Source of the DNA: Streptomyces hygroscopicus
GTDB lineage: Bacteria > Actinomycetota > Actinomycetes > Streptomycetales > Streptomycetaceae
Assembly: GCF_026168105.1 (NCBI RefSeq)
Contig: NZ_LBMW01000009.1
Coordinates: forward strand, 62,001-126,000
Reading direction: 5' to 3'
Length of the DNA: 64,000 bases
The notes beneath the pieces are model-generated. The model saw only the letters and a program-made list of their open reading frames with translations, did no database searches and was not told the DNA's origin. Below, in pieces: positions 45,444 to 55,446 of this stretch. How positions within the stretch are numbered: position 1 is the stretch's first letter; every line of letters begins with the position of its first letter. Both the position numbers and the translations under genes were made by a program.

Positions 45444-45479
45444 GAGCGGGGTGGCCGCCGGGGCGGCCACCCCGCTCCC
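45444..45479 (+). terminator. terminator after the DUF2617 gene
   Basis: Perfect 17-bp arms (45444-45460 and 45463-45479) with a 2-nt loop, 35 nt after the stop codon. Confidence 0.85.
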
Positions 45480-45541
45480 GGATGCAACCCGGCACCCCAG
45501 TTCCACACGTGTGGGTGACAAAACCCAGCGCAACCGTGACG

Positions 45542-45547
45542 TAGCGT
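45542..45547 (+). promoter_or_regulatory. -10 element of a leaderless-type promoter
   Basis: TAGCGT, 7 nt before the GTG at 45555. No ribosome site is present between them. TGACA at 45516-45520 is upstream but the spacer (21) is long for a -35. Confidence 0.6.
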
Positions 45548-45554
45548 TCCGACC

Positions 45555-47207
45555 GTGATCGAACCGCACGTGCCCGCACCACCCGGCGCACCGCGCCCCT
45601 GGGGCGAGGGCGGCCAGAGTCGGGCGCGGCTGCCTGTACGCCCCGGCACCGGACGGTTCCTCGTCCTCGCCGGCGTGTTCGTCTGTGCGGCCTGTGGACT
45701 TGTGTACGAGCTCGAACTGGTCGCCCTGGCCTCGTACTTGATCGGTGACTCGGTCACCCAGGCGTCCGTCGTGCTCTCGGTGATGGTCTTCGCGATGGGC
45801 GTCGGCTCGCTCGCCGCGAAACGGCTTCGCTGCCGCGCCGCGGCCGGGTTCGGCGCCGTGGAGACGGCGCTCGCGCTCGTCGGCGGCTGCAGCGCGATGG
45901 CCCTGTACGCGGTCTTCGCCTGGACCGGCCGCTGGGGCGGAGTCTGGTCCGGCGGCCCGCGCTGTGTGCTGGTCGCCTTCTCGCTCACGATCGGCCTGCT
46001 CATAGGTGCCGAGGTTCCGCTGCTGATGGAGCTGATCCAGCGCATCCGCCGCCAGGACGCGGGCGGCGCGGTGGCGGACCTGTTCGCCGCGGACTACGTG
46101 GGCGCGCTGGTCGGCGGCCTCGCCTTTCCCTTCCTCCTGCTGCCGCAGCTCGGCCAGCTGACGGGCGCCCTGTTCACCGGAGCCGTCAACGCGGTCGCCG
46201 GCGGCGCCCTGGTGCTCGGACTGTTCCGGCGGGACCTGTCCCGCCGCGGACGGCTGCTGCTCCTGGTCGCCAACCTCGTGGTGCTGGGCCTGCTCGCCAC
46301 GGCGGCCATCCTGGTCGACGACTTCGAGCGGGCGGCGCGCCAGGCGGTGTACGGCGGTCATGTCCGGGTCGCGGTGCGCACCGGCGTCCAGGAGGTGGTG
46401 CTGACCGGCGGTAGCGGCGGCCGTCCCCTCGAGCTCTTCCTGGACGGACGGCTGAGGGTCAGCGGCCGCGACGAACGCGCCTACCACGAGGCGCTCGTGC
46501 ATCCCGCGATGAGCGGCGGCCCGCACGCGCGCGTGCTCGTCCTCGGCGGCGGCGACGGTCTCGCGGCGCGCGAGGTGCTGCGGCATCCGGGTGTGCGGCG
46601 GGTAGACGTGATCGATCCGGACCCCGCGGTGGTCCGGCTCGCCCGTCGCGACCCGGCCCTGTCCGCGCTGAACGGCAATGTCTTCGCCGACCCGCGCGTC
46701 CGTGTCCGTACGGCGGACACGTTCTGCTGGCTCCGGTACACACGCCGCACATACGACGTGGTGATCGCGGACCTGCCGGACCCCGGCATCACCGCGAGCA
46801 TCAAGCTGTACTCGCAGGAGTTCTACGGCCTGGCCCGCCGCGTCCTTGCGCCGGGCGGCCGGCTGGTGGTGCACGCGGGCCCCGTGACCTCCCGGCCGCG
46901 CGTGTTCTGGACGGTCGAGACGACGGTGCGGGCGGCGGGTCTGCGCACGGCCCCCTACCGCGTCGCCCGCCCCGCCCCCGACGCCGCGGCGGACCCCGAC
47001 CACTCGGTGGGCAGGTCCAGTGCCGCGACCGACTGGGGGTTCGTGCTCGCCGCCCGTACCCGCCCCGACCTGACCCTGGACCCGGGCGAGCCGCGTCTGC
47101 GCACGCTGACCGGCGCCTCGCTGCGGGCGGACGCGCGGGCGGCGGCGCGCACCCGGGTGGCGGGGCTATTGCCGTCGACGCTGGTGCACCCCAGATACCC
47201 GACCTGA
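45555..47207 (+). CDS. spermidine synthase-like membrane protein
   Basis: A 550-residue protein. The first half has seven or so membrane helices ([20 protein letters not shown] and on). The second half is a polyamine-synthase-like Rossmann domain: [45 protein letters not shown] and [17 protein letters not shown]. Such fusions are widespread in actinomycetes; the aminopropyl acceptor is not known and it may not be a true spermidine synthase. The GTG at 45555 lies 7 nt after a TANNNT hexamer, so a leaderless mRNA is likely. Confidence 0.83.
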   Translation: MIEPHVPAPPGAPRPWGEGGQSRARLPVRPGTGRFLVLAGVFVCAACGLVYELELVALASYLIGDSVTQASVVLSVMVFAMGVGSLAAKRLRCRAAAGFGAVETALALVGGCSAMALYAVFAWTGRWGGVWSGGPRCVLVAFSLTIGLLIGAEVPLLMELIQRIRRQDAGGAVADLFAADYVGALVGGLAFPFLLLPQLGQLTGALFTGAVNAVAGGALVLGLFRRDLSRRGRLLLLVANLVVLGLLATAAILVDDFERAARQAVYGGHVRVAVRTGVQEVVLTGGSGGRPLELFLDGRLRVSGRDERAYHEALVHPAMSGGPHARVLVLGGGDGLAAREVLRHPGVRRVDVIDPDPAVVRLARRDPALSALNGNVFADPRVRVRTADTFCWLRYTRRTYDVVIADLPDPGITASIKLYSQEFYGLARRVLAPGGRLVVHAGPVTSRPRVFWTVETTVRAAGLRTAPYRVARPAPDAAADPDHSVGRSSAATDWGFVLAARTRPDLTLDPGEPRLRTLTGASLRADARAAARTRVAGLLPSTLVHPRYPT

Positions 47208-47260
47208 CCCCGACGGGTGCGAATCACATGATGCGGGGGTGCGGTTCGGGTCATGCTGGG

Positions 47261-47266
47261 TAGGCT
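47261..47266 (+). promoter_or_regulatory. -10 element of a leaderless-type promoter
   Basis: TAGGCT, 8 nt before the ATG at 47275; no ribosome site in between. Confidence 0.55.
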
Positions 47267-47274
47267 CGGCTGAC

Positions 47275-48207
47275 ATGGAGCATCAGGTGTTCGTTCCGGT
47301 TCCCGCCGAGCGGCTCAGGGAGGCGCTGGGCGATTCCGCCCGGGTGGCCCGGGCGATCCCCGGGCTCCAGCAGGACGTGGGCACCGAGCCCGTCGCGGGC
47401 CGTCTGAAGGTGCGCGTCGGCGGTCACACGATCACCTACCGCGGCGCCCTGCGGATCGCGGGACAGGAGGACGGCTCGTACTCGGTGGAGGGCGAGGCGA
47501 CGGAGGCCCGCGGCACGGGCACGGTGAAGCTGTCCCTCTCCCTGCGCCTCGTCCCGGCCGCGGACGGCACGACGGTCGCGTTCACGGGGACGGCCACGGG
47601 CGAGGGCCGGATCGCGGAACTCCCCGGGGACACGGTGACGTCGTCGGCGGCACGCCTGCTGGCGCGGTTCGCGGAGAACCTGGGGAAGCCGGGGACGGAG
47701 GCCGGGGCGAGCCCGGAAGAGGCCGCCGACAAGGGATCTGACGCCATGTCAGATGCGGCCCGCGAGGGATCGCGGAAGCCGCAGGGAGCGGCGGCGGAAC
47801 CTTCGGAGGCGGCGGAACCTTCGGAGGCGGCGGCCGAGCGCGCCGAGACACCGGTGGAGCCTCCCGAGGCGTCGGCGGAACCTCCCGCCCCCTCGGTCTT
47901 CGACACCGACGTCCCGCTGCCCTCCCTCGATCCCTTCGCCGACGAGGACCGGGACGGCGGTGACCTCGTGCCGGACGAGTTCGGCGACGAGGACGAGCCC
48001 CCCGCCGAGGCGGCGCACGCCCGGCGCACGATGATCGGCCGCAGTGCCGAGGAGGTCGACCACGCGCCCCCGCGGGGCCGCTACGCCCCCGTCCCCGCCA
48101 CGGAGACGACGACGGCCACGGAGACGCTCCGCTGGGCGGCCCCGGCCGCGGTCGTGATCGTCGCGTCGGTGATCGTGGCGGGCCGCCTGCTGCGCCGCCG
48201 CCGCTGA
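47275..48207 (+). CDS. SRPBCC (CoxG-like) protein with C-terminal membrane anchor
   Basis: A 310-residue protein. Residues 1-145 are a SRPBCC/START-like hydrophobic-ligand domain of the CoxG type (MEHQVFVPVPAERLREALGD, VARAIPGLQ, VRVGGHTITYRGALRI and GRIAELPGDTV). A Glu/Pro/Ala-rich disordered middle, with the word AEPSE repeated, leads to a single C-terminal membrane helix (APAAVVIVASVIVAGRLL) and RRRR, so the lipid-binding domain would be tail-anchored in the cytoplasm. No ribosome site; the start fits a leaderless transcript. Confidence 0.78.
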   Translation: MEHQVFVPVPAERLREALGDSARVARAIPGLQQDVGTEPVAGRLKVRVGGHTITYRGALRIAGQEDGSYSVEGEATEARGTGTVKLSLSLRLVPAADGTTVAFTGTATGEGRIAELPGDTVTSSAARLLARFAENLGKPGTEAGASPEEAADKGSDAMSDAAREGSRKPQGAAAEPSEAAEPSEAAAERAETPVEPPEASAEPPAPSVFDTDVPLPSLDPFADEDRDGGDLVPDEFGDEDEPPAEAAHARRTMIGRSAEEVDHAPPRGRYAPVPATETTTATETLRWAAPAAVVIVASVIVAGRLLRRRR

Positions 48208-48307
48208 CGCGGCCGCCGTTGTCTCGTGCGGCCCGGTGCGCCGCCCCCGCCGACCCGCGGCACCTCACCCGGCGCCGTCGTCCCGCCCCCACGGCTCGGC
48301 GTCGTCG

Positions 48308-48377
48308 TACGCCCTCTTGACCGGGGGAGCTACGCCCCTCTTGATCGGAGAAGCTACGCCCTCTTGATCGGGGAAGT
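48308..48377. repeat. three tandem 23-24-bp repeats before the aldose epimerase gene
   Basis: Units of the form TACGCCCTCTTGAyCGGrGr begin at 48308, 48331 and 48355. The third ends in the TAGGGT hexamer of the promoter. They lie immediately upstream of the gene and are candidate binding sites for a regulator. Confidence 0.8.
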
Positions 48378-48382
48378 AGGGT
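48377..48382 (+). promoter_or_regulatory. -10 element of a leaderless-type promoter
   Basis: TAGGGT, 7 nt before the GTG at 48390, at the end of the tandem repeats. No ribosome site. Confidence 0.6.
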
Positions 48383-48389
48383 CGGCCTC

Positions 48390-49178
48390 GTGAGTAACGA
48401 CGAGATCACGTTGGCCGCGGAAGACGCGGAAGTCGTGCTGGCGCCGGGCAACGGCGGGCGGGTGCGGAGCCTGCGCGTCGGCGGTAGGGAGCTGCTGCGT
48501 CAGGGCGAGCGGTTCGGGTGCTTCCCCATGGCCCCCTGGTGCGGACGGATCCGGGAAGGCAGCTTCCGAGACGGCGGCGCGGTGCACCAGATGCCCCTGA
48601 ACGCGGCGCCGCACGCCATCCACGGCACCGTCCGGGACGGCGCCTGGCGCGTGGCCCGCGCCGACCCGTCCGAGGCCGCCCTCACCTACGACCTGGTCGC
48701 CCCCTGGCCCTACCCCGGCCGCGTCACCCAGCTCGCCACGCTCACCGAGGACTCCCTGACGCTGACCATGTCCGTGGAGACGTACGACTCCTCGTTCCCG
48801 GCCCAGATCGGCTGGCACCCGTGGTTCAACCGCACCCTGGACGGCGAGGACGTCCGCGTCGACTTCAGCCCGGCCTGGCAGGAGGAGCGCGGTGAGGACC
48901 ACCTGCCCACAGGGCATCGCATCGACCCCAAGCCCGGCCCCTGGGACGACTGCTTCGGCATGCCCGGCGGCGTCGACGTCACCCTCACCTGGCCGGGGCG
49001 GCTGGAGCTGAAGGTCACCAGCCGCGAGGAGTGGGTGGTGGTGTACGACGAGCAGCCGGAGGCGGTGTGCGTGGAACCGCAGACCGGGCCGCCCAACGGG
49101 CTCAATACCCTTCCGCGCCTGGTCACGCCCATCGACCCGCTGGAGGCCACGACGACGTGGACCTGGCGTCGCCTCTAA
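48390..49178 (+). CDS. aldose 1-epimerase family protein
   Basis: A 262-residue galactose-mutarotase-like protein: VLAPGNGGRVRSLRVGG, the segment FPMAPWCGRIREG, HAIHGTVRDGAWRV with the catalytic histidine pair, QIGWHPWFNR, and PQTGPPNGLNT near the end. It would interconvert alpha and beta anomers of aldoses in the cytosol. It is alone on its promoter and followed closely by pyrE, with its stop codon inside the pyrE -10. Confidence 0.82.
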   Translation: MSNDEITLAAEDAEVVLAPGNGGRVRSLRVGGRELLRQGERFGCFPMAPWCGRIREGSFRDGGAVHQMPLNAAPHAIHGTVRDGAWRVARADPSEAALTYDLVAPWPYPGRVTQLATLTEDSLTLTMSVETYDSSFPAQIGWHPWFNRTLDGEDVRVDFSPAWQEERGEDHLPTGHRIDPKPGPWDDCFGMPGGVDVTLTWPGRLELKVTSREEWVVVYDEQPEAVCVEPQTGPPNGLNTLPRLVTPIDPLEATTTWTWRRL

Positions 49179-49181
49179 GCT
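49176..49181 (+). promoter_or_regulatory. -10 element of the pyrE promoter
   Basis: TAAGCT, 7 nt before the pyrE ATG at 49189, sharing its first three bases with the stop codon of the upstream gene. Confidence 0.6.
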
Positions 49182-49188
49182 GACTGCC

Positions 49189-49737
49189 ATGAGTGACGTA
49201 CGCGGCGAGCTGCTGCAGCAGATCAAGGACAAGGCCGTGGTGCACGGCAAGGTGACCCTGTCGTCGGGCAAGGAAGCCGACTACTACATCGACCTTCGCC
49301 GCATCACCCTCGACGGCGTGGCCGCCCCGCTGGTCGGCCAGGTCATGCTCGATCTGACCGCCGACCTGGACTACGAGGCGGTCGGCGGCCTGACCCTGGG
49401 CGCCGACCCGGTGGCGACCGCGATGCTGCACGCCTCCGCGGCCCGCGGGAAGTCGCTCGACGCGTTCGTGGTCCGCAAGGCCGGCAAGGCCCACGGCCTG
49501 CAGCGCCGGATCGAGGGCGCCGAGGTGGCGGGCCGCCGGGTCCTGGCCGTCGAGGACACCTCGACCACGGGTGGTTCGGTGCTGACGGCCGTCGAGGCGC
49601 TGCGGGAGGCCGGTGCCGAGGTCGTCGCGGTCGCCACGATCGTGGACCGGGCGACGGGCGCCGCCGAGGCGATCGCCGAAAAGGCCGGGGTTCCCTACCT
49701 GTTCGCGTACTCGAAGGACGACCTGGGCCTGGACTGA
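49189..49737 (+). CDS. pyrE: orotate phosphoribosyltransferase
   Basis: A 182-residue OPRT: SSGKEADYYIDLRRITLDG, ADPVATAMLHASA, AFVVRKAGKAHG and the PRPP-binding motif VLAVEDTSTTGGSVLTAVEAL. It makes OMP from orotate and PRPP in pyrimidine synthesis. No ribosome site is present; the ATG lies 7 nt after a -10 hexamer. fba follows 140 bp downstream with its own ribosome site. Confidence 0.94.
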   Translation: MSDVRGELLQQIKDKAVVHGKVTLSSGKEADYYIDLRRITLDGVAAPLVGQVMLDLTADLDYEAVGGLTLGADPVATAMLHASAARGKSLDAFVVRKAGKAHGLQRRIEGAEVAGRRVLAVEDTSTTGGSVLTAVEALREAGAEVVAVATIVDRATGAAEAIAEKAGVPYLFAYSKDDLGLD

Positions 49738-49877
49738 GACACGGGGTTATCCACAGGCTGGACAGGGTGGGCGAAGCATCCGGTCACGTCTGGGAAGATG
49801 GGGCCGACGATGACGTCACTCCCTAGGTCAGGGCCGTAAACACGCAGAACGCACCCGCACATACAAGGAGCGGACAG

Positions 49878-50909
<1,032 letters not shown>

Positions 50910-50922
50910 CTCCCCCCTGGTG

Positions 50923-50948
50923 GGCGGGGTGCCGGACGGTACCCCGCC
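50923..50948 (+). terminator. terminator of fba
   Basis: 11-bp arms (50923-50933 and 50938-50948) with one G-U pair and a 4-nt loop, 13 nt after fba. Confidence 0.7.
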
Positions 50949-51002
50949 TCCGGGTTCGTCGTACGTCTGGCTCGAGAACGGCCGACGCGGGATGATCCGA
51001 GC

Positions 51003-52502
51003 ATGGCTGTCACCGCGCAGCAGCTTCCTTCCGTACGGATCGGCTCCCCGCGGGGCAAGTGGATCCTGCTGACGACCGTGCTCGGCTCCAGCATGGCCCT
51101 GCTGGACTCCACCGTCGTCAACGTCGCCCTTCCCCGTATCGGCCACGACCTCGACGCGAATCTCGCCGCCCTCCAGTGGACCGTGAACGCGTACCTGGTC
51201 ACGCTCGCCGGGCTGATCCTTCTGGGCGGCGCCCTCGGTGACCACTTCGGCCGCCGCAAGGTCTTCGTCATCGGAGTCATCTGGTTCGCCTCCGCCTCCC
51301 TCCTGTGCGGTCTCGCCCCCAACCCGGTCGTCCTGATTGCCGCCCGCGCACTCCAGGGCATCGGCGGCGCCCTGCTGACCCCCGGCTCGCTCGCGCTCAT
51401 CCAGGCCTCCTTCCACCCGGACGACCGCGCACGGGCGGTCGGCCTCTGGTCCGGCTTCGGCGGCATCGGCGCCGCCGTCGGCCCGTTCCTCGGCGGATGG
51501 CTGGTGGCCGGTCCCGGCTGGCGCTGGGTCTTTCTCCTCAATGTGCCGCTGGCCATGGTCTGCGCGCCCATCGCGATCAGGCACGTTCCGGAATCGGCGG
51601 ACGACCGCACCCACGGCCGTTTCGACGTCCTGGGTGCCGCGCTCTGCGCCCTGTCCCTCGCCCTGGTGACGTACGCGCTCATCGAGGCCCCCAACGGCTC
51701 TCCGGCCGTGGCTCTCACGGCGGCCGCAGGCGTGGGCGCGGGCATCGCCTTCGGGTACGTCGAGAAGCACCGCACCGACCCGATGATGCCGCTCGACATC
51801 TTCGGTTCCCGCCAGTTCACGGCGGTCAACCTGGTGACCCTCTGCGTCTACGCGGCCTTCGGCGGCTTCTTCTTCCTCACCGCGCTCCAGCTCCAGGTGG
51901 TGGCGGGTTACTCGCCGCTCCGAGCCGGTACGGCACTGCTGCCCACGACCGTGCTGATGCTCCTCTTCTCGTCCCGCTCGGGCGCCCTCGCCGAGCGCAT
52001 CGGCCCGCGCATCCCGCTCACCGTCGGCCCCCTGCTCTGCGCGGCCGCCATGCTGCTGATGCTGCGTGTCGGCAAGGGCGCCTCGTACCTCGTGGACGTC
52101 CTGCCCGCCCTGCTGGTCATGGGCGCGGGCATGGTCACCCTGGTCGCACCGCTGACCGCGACCGTGCTCGCCTCGGTGGACACCGGCCGGGCCGGCCTCG
52201 CCAGCGGGATCAACAACGCGGCGGCCCGCGCCGCCGGTCTGATAGCCGTGGCCGCGCTGCCGCTGCTCACCGGGATGGGCCCGGAGGCGTACCGCTCTGC
52301 GGACGCGTTCGACGCGGCCTTCGACCGCGCGATGCCGCTGTGCGCGGGCGTCCTGCTGGCCGGGGCCGTGCTGGCGTTCGCGACCGTGCGCCGCCCGCCC
52401 CCGGCGTGCCTCCACCCCGAATGCCGGAGGCACGGCTGTGTGACCACCCCGCCCCTGGAGCCCGACCAGGGGCGCCCGTCCGGCGCCGGCCGGGCCCGGT
52501 GA
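51003..52502 (+). CDS. MFS drug exporter, DHA2 (EmrB/QacA) family
   Basis: A 499-residue, 14-helix transporter. Family motifs: SMALLDSTVVNVALP (motif D1), GALGDHFGRRKVFVIG (motif A), LTPGSLALIQASF, GLWSGFGGIGAAVGPFLGGW (motif C) and, late, SGINNAAARAAG. It uses the proton gradient to export organic compounds. The C-terminal tail is cytoplasmic and contains CLHPECRRHGC, an odd cysteine cluster. The ATG at 51003 has no ribosome site; GATGAT lies 6 nt upstream. Confidence 0.9.
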   Translation: MAVTAQQLPSVRIGSPRGKWILLTTVLGSSMALLDSTVVNVALPRIGHDLDANLAALQWTVNAYLVTLAGLILLGGALGDHFGRRKVFVIGVIWFASASLLCGLAPNPVVLIAARALQGIGGALLTPGSLALIQASFHPDDRARAVGLWSGFGGIGAAVGPFLGGWLVAGPGWRWVFLLNVPLAMVCAPIAIRHVPESADDRTHGRFDVLGAALCALSLALVTYALIEAPNGSPAVALTAAAGVGAGIAFGYVEKHRTDPMMPLDIFGSRQFTAVNLVTLCVYAAFGGFFFLTALQLQVVAGYSPLRAGTALLPTTVLMLLFSSRSGALAERIGPRIPLTVGPLLCAAAMLLMLRVGKGASYLVDVLPALLVMGAGMVTLVAPLTATVLASVDTGRAGLASGINNAAARAAGLIAVAALPLLTGMGPEAYRSADAFDAAFDRAMPLCAGVLLAGAVLAFATVRRPPPACLHPECRRHGCVTTPPLEPDQGRPSGAGRAR

Positions 52503-52617
52503 GCGTTGCGCTGTCGCCGTCGCCCCGGTGAAAGGGCCCGCTCTGCCGGATGCGGGGGTCCCGGCGGCGTCGTACGCAACCGCTACCGATCATGGGCCAT
52601 GCCTCACACTGGGACCC

Positions 52618-53031
52618 ATGAACGTTCACGAGAACCTTCTCGGGGGCCCGCCCCCGACCCATCTTCCCGACGACCCGGAGCCGCGTGAGCTCCTCGCGGG
52701 CGGCACGGCGCCCGCCGATGTCGCCGCCAAGCACCCCGTGTCCTCACTCGCCTGGGCCCAACTGGCCGACGACGCGTTCGAGCGGGGCTCGGTCGTCGAG
52801 TCGTACGCCTACGCCCGTACGGGCTACCACCGCGGTCTGGACGCCCTGCGCCGCAACGGCTGGAAGGGCCACGGTCCCATTCCGTGGGAGCACGAGCCGA
52901 ACCGCGGCTTCCTGCGCGCCCTGCACGCCCTCGCGCGCGCCGCGCAGGGGATCGGCGAGCAGGAGGAGTACGAGCGCTGCTCGCAGTTCCTGAAGGACTC
53001 CTCGCCGACCGCGGCCCAGACGCTGCGCTAG
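52618..53031 (+). CDS. DUF3151 family protein
   Basis: A 137-residue DUF3151 protein typical of actinomycetes: LLGGPPPTHLPDDPEPRELL, HPVSSLAWAQLADDAF, SYAYARTGYHRGLDALRRNG, and GPIPWEHEPNRGFLRALHAL. The core is helical and resembles tetratricopeptide-like packing. The function is unknown. No ribosome site; a -10-like CACACT is 7 nt upstream. A hairpin terminator follows. Confidence 0.85.
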   Translation: MNVHENLLGGPPPTHLPDDPEPRELLAGGTAPADVAAKHPVSSLAWAQLADDAFERGSVVESYAYARTGYHRGLDALRRNGWKGHGPIPWEHEPNRGFLRALHALARAAQGIGEQEEYERCSQFLKDSSPTAAQTLR

Positions 53032-53045
53032 TCCCGGAGAGTGTT

Positions 53046-53075
53046 CAAGGCCCGCCTGTGACCAGGCGGGCCTTG
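53046..53075 (+). terminator. terminator after the DUF3151 gene
   Basis: Perfect 13-bp arms (53046-53058 and 53063-53075) with a 4-nt loop, 15 nt after the stop codon. Confidence 0.85.
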
Positions 53076-53178
53076 CGGTGCTCGGGGTCTTTGCGCAGGA
53101 TGCGGGTGGGGACCGGGGCCCCCGTGCCGGAATCGGCAGGGGCGGACCGCTACCCGGAGCACACAACAGGAGACAGCG

Positions 53179-54027
53179 ATGTCCCACCCGGCTCATCAGT
53201 CCGAGGAGACTCAGGAGCCCGAGACCCCGCATCTCGACTTCCAGGGCACGACGCCGTACGAGGACTACGTCAAGGCGGACGTGCTCACCCACCTCCAGCA
53301 CACCCTCTCCGACGATCCCGGAGAGATGGTCTTCCTGGTCACGACCCAGGTGATGGAGCTGTGGTTCACGGTGATCGTCCACGAATGGGAGACCGCGGCG
53401 CGCGCCCTGCGCGAGGACCGGGTGCCGGTCGCGATCGACGCGCTGAAGCGGTCCGTGCGGGAGCTGGACGCACTGAACGCGTCCTGGCGCCCCCTCGCAC
53501 AGCTGACGCCCACCCAGTTCAACTCCTACCGCGCCGCCCTCGGTGAGGGTTCCGGCTTCCAGTCGGCGATGTACCGCCGCATGGAGTTCCTGCTCGGTGA
53601 GAAGTCCGCGTCCATGCTGGTCCCGCACCGGGGCGCGCCGCGCGTCCACGCCGAGCTGGAGAAGGCGCTGCACGAGCCGAGCCTGTACGACGAGGTGCTG
53701 CGGCTGCTCGCACGCCGCGGGCACGCGGTCCCGGAGGCCGTACTGCGGCGTGACGTCTCCCGCCGGTACGAGCCGTCGCAGGAGGTCGAGGCCGTGTGGA
53801 CCGACCTCTACTCCGGGGACCCGGCGGACGAACTCGCCCGCCTGGGCGAGGCGTTGACCGATGTGGCGGAACTGGTGTGGCGCTGGCGCAACGACCACCT
53901 GCTGGCCACCCGGCGCGCGATGGGTGCCAAGCCCGGCACGGGCGGTTCCGCCGGAGTGGCCTGGCTGGAGAAGCGGGCCCAGAAGAACGTGTTCCCCGAG
54001 CTGTGGACGGCGCGGTCCCATGTCTGA
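53179..54027 (+). CDS. kynA: tryptophan 2,3-dioxygenase
   Basis: A 282-residue heme TDO: TPYEDYVKADVLTHLQH, HDE...type residues in FTVIVHEWETAARAL, TPTQFNSYRAALGEGSGFQS and LVWRWRNDHLLATRRAMGAK with GTGGSAGVAWL. It opens the indole ring of tryptophan to N-formylkynurenine. AGGAGA precedes the ATG. It overlaps kynU by 8 nt; together with the formamidase-like gene they form the tryptophan-to-anthranilate route. Confidence 0.95.
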   Translation: MSHPAHQSEETQEPETPHLDFQGTTPYEDYVKADVLTHLQHTLSDDPGEMVFLVTTQVMELWFTVIVHEWETAARALREDRVPVAIDALKRSVRELDALNASWRPLAQLTPTQFNSYRAALGEGSGFQSAMYRRMEFLLGEKSASMLVPHRGAPRVHAELEKALHEPSLYDEVLRLLARRGHAVPEAVLRRDVSRRYEPSQEVEAVWTDLYSGDPADELARLGEALTDVAELVWRWRNDHLLATRRAMGAKPGTGGSAGVAWLEKRAQKNVFPELWTARSHV

Positions 54028-55213
54028 AACGAGCAGCAGGGCAAGGGAACTGGACGCGGCCGACGAACTGGCCGCGGTGCGCGCGAAGTTCGTGCTCGAC
54101 AGCGTCGTCTACCTGGACGGGAACTCGCTGGGTGCGCTTCCGGCGGCCGTGCCGGGCCGGATGGAGGACGTCGTCCGCAGACAGTGGGGATCGCTGCGGA
54201 TCCGCTCCTGGGAGGAGAGCGGCTGGTGGACGGCGCCGGAGCGGATCGGCGACCGGATCGCCCCGCTGGTCGGGGCGGCGCCCGGGCAGATCGTGGTCGG
54301 CGACTCGACCAGCGTCAACGTCTTCAAGGCGCTGGTGGCCGCCGTGCGGCTGGCCGCCGAGGGCGGGCCGGGCCGGGACGAGATCCTGGTCGACGCGACG
54401 ACGTTCCCGACGGACGGGTACATCGCCGGGTCGGCGGCCCGGATGACGGGGTGCACGCTGCGCCCGGTGACCCCGGCGGAGGTGCCCGGGGTCCTGACCG
54501 GCCGTACGGCGGCGGTGCTGCTGAACCATGTCGACTACCGCACGGGCCGGCTGCACGACCTGCCCGGTCTGACGGCCGCGGTGCACGCGGCGGGCGCGGT
54601 GGCGGTCTGGGACCTGTGCCACAGCGCGGGCGCGCTGCCCGTCGGCCTGGACGAACACGGGGTCGACCTGGCCGTCGGCTGCACCTACAAGTATCTGAAC
54701 GGTGGCCCGGGCGCACCGGCGTACCTGTATGTGCGGCGTGACCTGCAGGACCGCTTCGACTCCCCGCTGCCGGGCTGGAACTCGCACGCGGAACCCTTCG
54801 GGATGCGGACGGAGTACACACCGGCCACGGGCGCGCCGCGCGGCCGTGTCGGCACCCCGGACATCCTGTCCATGCTCGCCCTGGAGGCGGCGCTGGAGGT
54901 GTGGGACGGCATCTCGATCGACGCGGTGCGCGCCAAGTCCCTGGCGCTCACGGACTTCTTCCTGGAGTGCGTGGCCGCCCATGTCCCCGAGGGCGCGGTC
55001 GAGTCGCTGTCGCCCAAGGCGCACGCGGAGCGGGGCAGCCAGGTGGCGCTGCGGTGCCCTGACGCCGGTGACGTGATGAAGCGGCTGATCGAGAACGGCG
55101 TGGTCGGCGACTTCCGGCCGCCGGACGTGCTGCGCTTCGGGTTCACCCCGCTCTACGTGGGCTTCGCGGACGTGGAACGGGCGGCGCGGGTGCTGGCGGA
55201 GACGCTGGCCTGA
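54020..55213 (+). CDS. kynU: kynureninase
   Basis: A 397-residue PLP enzyme of fold type I. Markers are YLDGNSLGALP at the start, LRIRSWEESGWWTAPERIGD, VGDSTSVNVFK, LNHVDYRTGRLHDLPG, WDLCHSAGALPVGL, and the PLP lysine in GCTYKYLNGGPGAP, then WNSHAEPFGM and LRFGFTPLYVGFADV. It splits kynurenine to anthranilate and alanine. The ATG overlaps the end of kynA. Confidence 0.95.
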   Translation: MSETSSRARELDAADELAAVRAKFVLDSVVYLDGNSLGALPAAVPGRMEDVVRRQWGSLRIRSWEESGWWTAPERIGDRIAPLVGAAPGQIVVGDSTSVNVFKALVAAVRLAAEGGPGRDEILVDATTFPTDGYIAGSAARMTGCTLRPVTPAEVPGVLTGRTAAVLLNHVDYRTGRLHDLPGLTAAVHAAGAVAVWDLCHSAGALPVGLDEHGVDLAVGCTYKYLNGGPGAPAYLYVRRDLQDRFDSPLPGWNSHAEPFGMRTEYTPATGAPRGRVGTPDILSMLALEAALEVWDGISIDAVRAKSLALTDFFLECVAAHVPEGAVESLSPKAHAERGSQVALRCPDAGDVMKRLIENGVVGDFRPPDVLRFGFTPLYVGFADVERAARVLAETLA

Positions 55214-55241
55214 CCGCCGCCGCGGCCAGGCGGTTCCCGGA

Positions 55242-55283
55242 CGGCGACGGGCACGGCGGTGTTCACCGCCGTGCCCGTCGCCG
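55242..55283 (+). terminator. terminator after kynU
   Basis: Perfect 20-bp arms (55242-55261 and 55264-55283) with a 2-nt loop, 29 nt after kynU. It separates kynAU from the formamidase-like gene. Confidence 0.85.
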
Positions 55284-55446
55284 GGGACTGCCGCGGTGGC
55301 TCCGGCGACGGGCACTGTTCGTGCCTCACCGAGCGTGACAATCCCGCGCGGCGGTCTGTCACCCGCCTGATACCGTCCCCGCCAACGGCCGATCTCCCTT
55401 CCGGCCATCGCGCACGCATCCCGTTTCGCCGCTGAGAGGTTGGAGC

